DNA of 64,000 nt from Methylobacillus caricis. Its GTDB lineage: Bacteria > Pseudomonadota > Gammaproteobacteria > Burkholderiales > Methylophilaceae. Every line of letters starts with the position of its first letter. Positions within the stretch are counted from its first letter, which is position 1. The stretch lies in contig NZ_JAJAVD010000001.1 of assembly GCF_020532705.1 (NCBI RefSeq), positions 1,674,001 through 1,738,000 on the forward strand, written 5' to 3'. Positions 58,705 to 64,000 of the stretch are shown here, piece by piece. Under the pieces are notes generated by a model. The model worked only from the letters and a program-made list of their open reading frames with translations. It was not told the origin of the DNA and did not search any database. The translations under genes were made by a program, and so were the position numbers.

Positions 58705-59565
58705 TTAGCGGGCCCTGGCCTGTTTGACATGGGCTTCCAGTTCAGCGAACTCAGGCCTCTCTGTGGAATAAAGTACTTTTCGGCCAAATTCAACAGCAAT
58801 CGCTGGAGCATAACTGTTCAAGCTCGCAAGAAATGTTACCTTGGCACACTGGAACAATTTGGCAGACTCATCTGCTTTCCGTTCCAGCAAACTGGCCAGA
58901 GGACCAACAAAACCATAAGCGAGCAAAATACCAAGGAAAGTACCCACCAGCGCATGTGCTATCAACATGCCCAACTCATTAGGTGGCAAGCTCACAGACT
59001 CCATGGTATGCACTACGCCCATCACCGCTGCGACAATGCCAAAGGCAGGCATACCATCACCAAGCCGGGCAATACAATGGGAAGGCACCATACTTTCATG
59101 GTGGTGGGTTTCAATCTCGTTATCCATGAGATTTTCGATCTGGAAAGCATCCATATTGCCGGATGACATTAAGCGCAGATAATCTGAAACAAAATCTACC
59201 AAATGATGATCAGACAGCAAATCGGGATATTTGGAGAAAATTGCACTACTCTCGGGATTTTCTATGTCGTTCTCAATTGACATCATGCCATCACGGCGGA
59301 TCTTGGTGAGAATTTCAAACAATAGTGCCAGTAGATCCATATACCTAGCTTTAGTATATTTGGACCCCTTGAATACTGTGGGTAATGCCTTGAGAGTAGC
59401 CTTGATCGCCTTGGCATCATTCCCTACAAGAAATGCCCCAGTTGCAGCCCCGCCGATCATCAGCAATTCAATCGGCTGAAATAACGCAGCAAGATGGCCT
59501 CCAGCCATTGCAAAGCCACCGAACACACTCCCCAAAACCACCAAATACCCAATAATTACCAGCAT
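58705..59565 (-). CDS. motA: Flagellar motor stator protein MotA
   Basis: 286 residues with four membrane segments (about 3-22, 33-50, 170-190, 203-222). A cytoplasmic loop carries charged residues that touch FliG (around 90 and 98). It includes the conserved GDGMPAFGIVAAVMGVVHTM and LVGTFLGILLAYG. It lies 24 bases before motB. MotA/MotB of the proton-driven type. Confidence 0.96.
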   Translation of the reverse strand: MLVIIGYLVVLGSVFGGFAMAGGHLAALFQPIELLMIGGAATGAFLVGNDAKAIKATLKALPTVFKGSKYTKARYMDLLALLFEILTKIRRDGMMSIENDIENPESSAIFSKYPDLLSDHHLVDFVSDYLRLMSSGNMDAFQIENLMDNEIETHHHESMVPSHCIARLGDGMPAFGIVAAVMGVVHTMESVSLPPNELGMLIAHALVGTFLGILLAYGFVGPLASLLERKADESAKLFQCAKVTFLASLNSYAPAIAVEFGRKVLYSTERPEFAELEAHVKQARAR

Positions 59566-59728
59566 GAGTGCGAGCTCCGTGCAGACTTAAGATCGTCCAC
59601 TTTAAAATTAGCCTCAGAATAGCAACCAAGTCCATATCCAAAGATGAAGAAACCAGACTCATGGATTTCCGTCACCTTCAACATCATAAACTTGAACACT
59701 ACAACCAATGACGTATATACCACGCCAG

Positions 59729-60526
59729 TTAAAACTCCCACACGAAAATGCATGGTGAGTCCGACCTATCCTGAATCTGCCATTTGGGAGCTACTCCCGG
59801 GATTTCAAACTCGTAACTGATAAGCAAACTACCCGACCGCATTTCCTTGACTGCCTTTTGCCACAAATCTGGCATGACAGCTGGAGAGAGATACGCAAAT
59901 ACTATGTCGTACTCAGAAAGATTAACGGCTTGATAATTGCCATACTTGAATCTTGCAGAAGATTTTTTTACAGCCGACAACAGGGCGCTAACCAGCCATG
60001 GCAAAGGAGCCACCTCAATTCCAGCGCATATGGCATTGGGTCTTTCACGTGCCAGATATATGACCAGTCCACCAAGCCCACTGCCTATGTCCAACACACT
60101 GACCGGTTTGTCCTCTGGAATCAACTGCTTGACCTGATACCAGGTCGCAGGCAACGAAGGGTAAAACGGAACCTGGGTCTTGAAAGCGCTCCAGAATAAA
60201 GTGAGGGTAAAGATAAAAGCTGAAAGATAAACCCAGGCGGGCACATCCCATTGCAGCATCAGGAAAATCGCTACTGGAAAAATGAAATGGATAAGGCGCC
60301 ACCACACTGGCATTCGAAATACGATAGCCAGCAGGGAAGCAAGCACGGCCTGCAACAAAAACAATACCCAGCCAAGCCATCGCCACTCAAACAACACCAA
60401 GCTCACCTGTACAATGAGCCACGTGAGGCCAAGCGCGCCCAGTTGAATAAAAAAAGCCAGGATAGCGGGGGGAATCCGCTTCCTGGCACCACTTAACTCG
60501 GAAATAGGGCCTTGCTCATGCTGCAT
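59729..60526 (-). CDS. Membrane-anchored class I SAM-dependent methyltransferase
   Basis: 265 residues. Four hydrophobic segments at about 20-46, 50-70, 78-93 and 97-114 are followed by a Rossmann methyltransferase with the SAM motif VLDIGSGLGG (144-153) and acidic GIEVAP (169-174). The C-terminal half lacks obvious substrate motifs. It lies between motA and flhC on the same strand, which hints at, but does not show, a link with motility. The substrate is unknown. Confidence 0.75.
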   Translation of the reverse strand: MQHEQGPISELSGARKRIPPAILAFFIQLGALGLTWLIVQVSLVLFEWRWLGWVLFLLQAVLASLLAIVFRMPVWWRLIHFIFPVAIFLMLQWDVPAWVYLSAFIFTLTLFWSAFKTQVPFYPSLPATWYQVKQLIPEDKPVSVLDIGSGLGGLVIYLARERPNAICAGIEVAPLPWLVSALLSAVKKSSARFKYGNYQAVNLSEYDIVFAYLSPAVMPDLWQKAVKEMRSGSLLISYEFEIPGVAPKWQIQDRSDSPCIFVWEF

Positions 60527-60577
60527 GGTAACTTGATGGAGAAATGATCATCCCATCACGGTACCATACTTAATATA

Positions 60578-61132
60578 TCAGGCAATAAGCGCTGCAGCCT
60601 GCAGAGCTTGCTCTCTAGACTTTTTAGTTTTTCCTGCACGCGATGGCACATGACATAAATTACATTGGTAGTGCTCGTGCAAGTCATATGCGTTGACAAT
60701 GAAATTACCACCACAGCAACTACACCTCTGAGTTTTCAGCATTTTGCTGTCCAGAAATCTCACCAGCGTCCAGGCTCGGGTCAGTGAAAGCACAGCATCG
60801 TCATTAGGCTCGCCACCCACTTGCTGCAGATAAAGTTTGTAAGCCTTCATGATAGCGACAATGCCTTCAATGCCAGCATGGTCAATCAGAAAATAATAGA
60901 TATTCACGAAAATCGAGGAATGAATATTAGGCTGCCATGTTAGAAACCAATCAGTGGAAAACGGCAGCATCCCTTTGGGCGGGGACATCCCCTTGATTTC
61001 CTTGTATAGCTTGATCAAGCGTTCGCGCGACAGAGTTGTCTGGGACTCCAGTAATTGCAACCTGGCCCCTAGATTAATCATTTGAATCGCTAACTGAATT
61101 TGTTCAGACTCATTGATAACGCTTTTGCTCAT
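60578..61132 (-). CDS. flhC: Flagellar master transcriptional activator FlhC
   Basis: 184 residues. The C-terminal zinc site has cysteines 137, 140, 157 and 160 (CSCC and CNLC), at the same numbering as Escherichia coli FlhC. With FlhD it forms the FlhD4C2 activator of class II flagellar genes. It starts 43 bases after flhD. Confidence 0.96.
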   Translation of the reverse strand: MSKSVINESEQIQLAIQMINLGARLQLLESQTTLSRERLIKLYKEIKGMSPPKGMLPFSTDWFLTWQPNIHSSIFVNIYYFLIDHAGIEGIVAIMKAYKLYLQQVGGEPNDDAVLSLTRAWTLVRFLDSKMLKTQRCSCCGGNFIVNAYDLHEHYQCNLCHVPSRAGKTKKSREQALQAAALIA

Positions 61133-61175
61133 TTTATCCCCCCGGATATATATTGGTGTGCCAGATTGAGTCTGG

Positions 61176-61493
61176 TTATGCTATTTCTTCCACACCTTGA
61201 CCAGCCATCAAAATAGCTGCATGAGCCTGGGCCTGCATACGGTCCTTGGTATAGCTTGTCAGCATGCCAAGGATGGCACTGTCATCAAATCGGAAACGGG
61301 TCAGCATCATGTTGAAGCTACTCAGCTTCAATAATTGAGCATTGCTGAGACTTTCGAGCAGGTCAGCGATGTCAGCACTCAAGCCTAAACGAAAAATTGC
61401 CATGGCCTTGTCAGCACGAATCATTTGTTGAGCAAGCATGAGGTAGCTCAGATTGGCATCTTTAATTTCAGCCATGATTTCTTGTTCGTTCAT
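61176..61493 (-). CDS. flhD: Flagellar master regulator subunit FlhD
   Basis: 105 residues, nearly all helical, with the FlhD features NLSYLMLAQQMIRADKAMAIFRLG and ADLLESLSNAQLLKLSS. Acts with FlhC. AAGGGGA lies 6 bases before the ATG. It is the first gene of the flhDC unit, transcribed away from flhB; the divergent region holds a long palindrome. Confidence 0.95.
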   Translation of the reverse strand: MNEQEIMAEIKDANLSYLMLAQQMIRADKAMAIFRLGLSADIADLLESLSNAQLLKLSSFNMMLTRFRFDDSAILGMLTSYTKDRMQAQAHAAILMAGQGVEEIA

Positions 61494-62062
61494 TTCAGTC
61501 CCCTTACCGAGAATTTAGCGCTGCAAAATGTGCAGTGCAGGTGAGGCGTACTTTGAGCGTTATGGGCTAATGAAAAAACTGGCGTTCGTCGGTTTTTATC
61601 GTAAGACGAACAGGCGCAGCCGATACAGTGTTTGTCTTACAAACACTGTATCGGCCTTGGTAGACAAGACTTTCAGGGGGTTAAACCAAACAAACCAGCT
61701 GTTAACTTATGTTAAAAATTCTGGAATTAATTTGTCCTTAGTTGTTCTTTCAGATTCATAAGCACTTAACGGCAGCGCTTAAATATTCTTTAGGGTAATT
61801 TGTAGAAAAATTTAAATTATTTTATAACCTATTGATTAATTTAATAAAATAAATATAAGTATTTTCTACTTAATACCACTAACGACCCTATTCAAGAAAA
61901 CTTTAGGCATTTTTTTAAAATTTTTTAACTATTTCAAAAAAGACTGCGTGGTTTTATCCCTTCTATTCTTCGATTTCATTGCCTACCCCGTATCCAATAA
62001 TGCAGCCATTGATCAAAGCAGCATGATTTAGACCGGCATGCTGCAGCACAGGAACCAATGAC
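61494..62062. other. Divergent regulatory region between flhD and flhB
   Basis: 569 bases without a convincing gene. The flhD-proximal part has two inverted repeats (GTTCGTC/GACGAAC at about 61584-61611, and the long palindrome at 61619-61655). The flhB-proximal part (about 61740-61950) is strongly AT-rich, as expected of a promoter. A 77-codon plus-strand frame at 61528-61761 runs through the palindrome but has no family likeness. Confidence 0.6.
61619..61655. promoter_or_regulatory. 17-bp perfect palindrome with 3-base loop upstream of flhDC
   Basis: GCCGATACAGTGTTTGT (61619-61635), loop CTT, and ACAAACACTGTATCGGC (61639-61655) are exact reverse complements. The element lies about 126-162 bases before the flhD ATG. 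The length exceeds a typical protein operator; as RNA it would form a very stable hairpin. There is no T-run on either side, so simple termination is unlikely. Candidates are an mRNA leader element, a small RNA or a multi-site operator. Confidence 0.8.
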
Positions 62063-63211
62063 ATGGCGCAGGATAGCGATCTCGAAAAAACTGAACAGCC
62101 GACGGCTCGACGCATAGAAAAAGCGCGCGAAGACGGCGACGTTCCTCGTTCTCGCGAACTGGCGACCTGCACTGTCCTGTTAACTGGCGGCATAGGCATA
62201 TACATGCTGGGAGGACGTCTTAACCAGGCAATGCTTGGCAATATGAACTCCAATTTGCGTATCAGCCGGGAAGCAGCCTTCGACTTCAACCTATTAATCA
62301 GCAAAATCAGCGCCAGCATTCTGGATCTGCTGATTGCTTTTTCGCCCCTCGCCCTGATCTTGTTAATCGTCATTATTGGTTCCCCTGCTTTGATTGGTGG
62401 CTGGAATGTGAGCAGCAAGGCATTCATGCCAAAATTCAGCAAGCTCAATCCCATCAACGGCATTTCCAATCTTTTTTCCAAAAACTCCTTGGTCGAACTG
62501 GTCAAGGCAGTCCTCAAGGCCACGCTGGTGGGATCTGTCTCCTATATGGTCATGGCACATGACATGGATATGATCCTGTCACTATCCACCCAGCCATTGG
62601 CGAGCGGCATTGCGCAGGTTGATGGCATCCTGATCAAAGGTTTTTTGTTTATTGTGTCGGCTCTGGTATTGATTGCGGCTATTGATGTCCCCTATCAGCT
62701 ATGGAATTACAACAATAAACTCAAAATGACCAAGGATGAGGTCAAGCAGGAATCCAAGGAAAGCGAAGGTAATCCAGAGATCAAGGCCCGCATTCGCCAA
62801 CAACAGCGGGAAATGGCGCGCCGCCGCATGATGGCGGAAATTCCAAAAGCAGATGTTGTGATTACCAACCCTACCCACTATGCAGTAGCAATCAAGTATG
62901 ACGATGGCTTCATGGGTGCCCCGCGAGTGATCGCGAAGGGGGCTGACGATATTGCCCTGAAAATCCGTGAAATTGCCGGCGAGCATAAAGTACCGACTCT
63001 GGAATCTCCCAAGCTGGCACGTGCACTCTATGCCCATACAGACCTTGGCGATGAGATCCCACAAGCACTGTATGCCGCAGTAGCTGAAATTCTCGCTTAC
63101 ATCTTTCAGCTCCGTACTTATAAAACCGAGGGGGGCTATTACCCAAGCATGCCAATGGCGCTGGATGTACCTGATGCCCTTGATCCACACCTGAAAGGAG
63201 CCAATGCATGA
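62063..63211 (+). CDS. flhB: Flagellar type III export protein FlhB
   Basis: 382 residues: four membrane helices in the first 210 residues and a cytoplasmic domain with the autocleavage motif NPTH (269-272, same numbering as in Salmonella). It controls the export switch from rod/hook to filament subunits. It overlaps flhA by 4 bases. Confidence 0.97.
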   Translation: MAQDSDLEKTEQPTARRIEKAREDGDVPRSRELATCTVLLTGGIGIYMLGGRLNQAMLGNMNSNLRISREAAFDFNLLISKISASILDLLIAFSPLALILLIVIIGSPALIGGWNVSSKAFMPKFSKLNPINGISNLFSKNSLVELVKAVLKATLVGSVSYMVMAHDMDMILSLSTQPLASGIAQVDGILIKGFLFIVSALVLIAAIDVPYQLWNYNNKLKMTKDEVKQESKESEGNPEIKARIRQQQREMARRRMMAEIPKADVVITNPTHYAVAIKYDDGFMGAPRVIAKGADDIALKIREIAGEHKVPTLESPKLARALYAHTDLGDEIPQALYAAVAEILAYIFQLRTYKTEGGYYPSMPMALDVPDALDPHLKGANA

Positions 63212-64000
63212 ATGCGATCAAACTACCAGCCTGGCTGATTGGCGGCAGCTCGCTAGCTGCACCGCTCATTATTGTCATGCTGCTGGCAATGATGATCCTG
63301 CCGTTGCCAGCCATTGCCCTGGATGCCTTGTTCAGCTTCAATATTGCGCTTTCCATCCTGGTATTGCTGGTTGGCCTGCAAACTGCAAAACCGCTGGATT
63401 TTATTGCCTTTCCCACTATCCTGCTGGTCACCACGATGTTGCGCCTGTCACTCAACGTAGCATCAACCCGCGTGGTGCTGACGGAAGGCCATACTGGGCC
63501 GGATGCCGCCGGCAAGGTTATTGAAGCCTTCGGTCATTTCCTGATTGGCGGTAACTACACAGTGGGTATCGTCGTTTTCGTCATCCTGACTATCATCAAT
63601 TTTGTGGTAGTCACCAAAGGTGCAGGTCGTATCGCAGAAGTAGGTGCCAGATTCACCCTGGATGCCATGCCTGGCAAGCAGATGGCAATTGATGCCGACC
63701 TCAATGCCGGCCTCATTGGAGAAGAGGAAGCCCGTAGCCGCCGCAAGGAAATCGGCCAGGAAGCGGAATTCTATGGTGCCATGGATGGTGCCAGTAAGTA
63801 TGTGCGTGGTGACGCGGTTGCCGGTATTCTGGTTATTATCATCAATATTATCGGTGGTCTGATTGTTGGTGTTGCCCAGCACGACCTGAGTTTTAGCGAG
63901 GCGGTCAAGAACTACACCCTGCTCGCCATTGGTGACGGCCTGGTGGCACAGATACCTGCGCTGATTATTTCCGTGGCTGCCGGTGTTGTCGTTTCGCGTG
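63208..64000 (+). CDS. flhA: Flagellar type III export protein FlhA, partial (3' end outside window)
   Basis: The first 264 codons are present from ATG 63208, which overlaps the flhB stop (ATGA). Membrane segments start near residue 18; the conserved cytoplasmic loop between them includes [20 protein letters not shown] and DADLNAG, typical of the FHIPEP family. FlhA forms the nonameric export gate. The reading frame is open at the window edge, so the C-terminal cytoplasmic ring domain lies beyond. Confidence 0.96.
   Translation, partial: MNAIKLPAWLIGGSSLAAPLIIVMLLAMMILPLPAIALDALFSFNIALSILVLLVGLQTAKPLDFIAFPTILLVTTMLRLSLNVASTRVVLTEGHTGPDAAGKVIEAFGHFLIGGNYTVGIVVFVILTIINFVVVTKGAGRIAEVGARFTLDAMPGKQMAIDADLNAGLIGEEEARSRRKEIGQEAEFYGAMDGASKYVRGDAVAGILVIIINIIGGLIVGVAQHDLSFSEAVKNYTLLAIGDGLVAQIPALIISVAAGVVVSR

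Noticed and set aside
59556-59753. 65-codon minus-strand frame with a hydrophobic start between the methyltransferase and motA genes
   Set aside because: It overlaps both neighbours, with a weak ribosome site. Possibly a small membrane protein, but the evidence is too thin to call.
61528-61761. 77-codon plus-strand frame between flhD and flhB
   Set aside because: It crosses the perfect palindrome, has no ribosome site and no family features.

Overview
The window looks like a chromosomal segment of a motile, Gram-negative betaproteobacterium, most probably a methylotroph of the family Methylophilaceae. The pointers are the pyrG-kdsA-eno-ftsB order, an FlhDC-controlled flagellar and chemotaxis locus, an EpsA-type LuxR regulator beside a PEP-CTERM protein, and overall codon use. 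The family assignment is an inference, since no rRNA or species marker is present. No tRNA, rRNA, CRISPR array or transposase was seen.

Left part (1-12.4 kb): a partial YgfX-like gene diverges from ygfZ. A Fur-box-controlled TonB receptor follows, translationally coupled to a TlpA-like thioredoxin. Then come a Cache-GGDEF diguanylate cyclase, the housekeeping block ftsB-eno-kdsA-pyrG, and a mtnA-nnr pair, all on the minus strand.

Centre (12.8-39.5 kb): the accessory core. A FecI-type sigma factor and FecR-type anti-sigma factor are followed, beyond an inverted HipA-like kinase gene (yjjJ/hipH), by a long co-directional gene run. It holds a TonB receptor with a signalling (STN) domain, an exported cysteine-containing protein of unknown family, an RTX calcium-binding protein, and two type I secretion ABC subunits with HlyD and TolC partners. 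It continues with a paralogue of the exported protein and then a complete but unusual type II secretion/MSHA-like apparatus (pseudopilin G, F, E, PilM/GspL-, PilN-, PilO- and PilP-like proteins, a lipoprotein secretin, three more pseudopilins). Most junctions from the first ABC gene to the last pseudopilin overlap or lie within about 30 bases, so T1SS and T2SS-like genes probably share transcripts. The layout recalls Has-type secrete-and-retrieve systems, but with an RTX protein as cargo and a second secretion machine attached. The receptor body, first exported protein and front half of the RTX gene are visibly more AT-rich than both flanks, as if exchanged as a cassette.

Right part (39.7-64 kb): tatD-ribD-nrdR-glyA, with two MetR-like sites before glyA; a stand-alone cyclic-nucleotide-binding protein; epsA and a PEP-CTERM protein. 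Then a minus-strand chemotaxis/motility block: cheZ, cheY, cheB, cheD, cheR, two MCP genes, cheW, cheA, cheY, a CheZ-like protein, motB, motA, a membrane methyltransferase, flhC and flhD. Across a 0.57-kb divergent region with a long perfect palindrome, flhB and the start of flhA run the other way.

Two ~200-bp non-coding elements, 27 kb apart in the same orientation, carry DnaA-box-like sequences at both ends and are otherwise diverged. They are unexplained.
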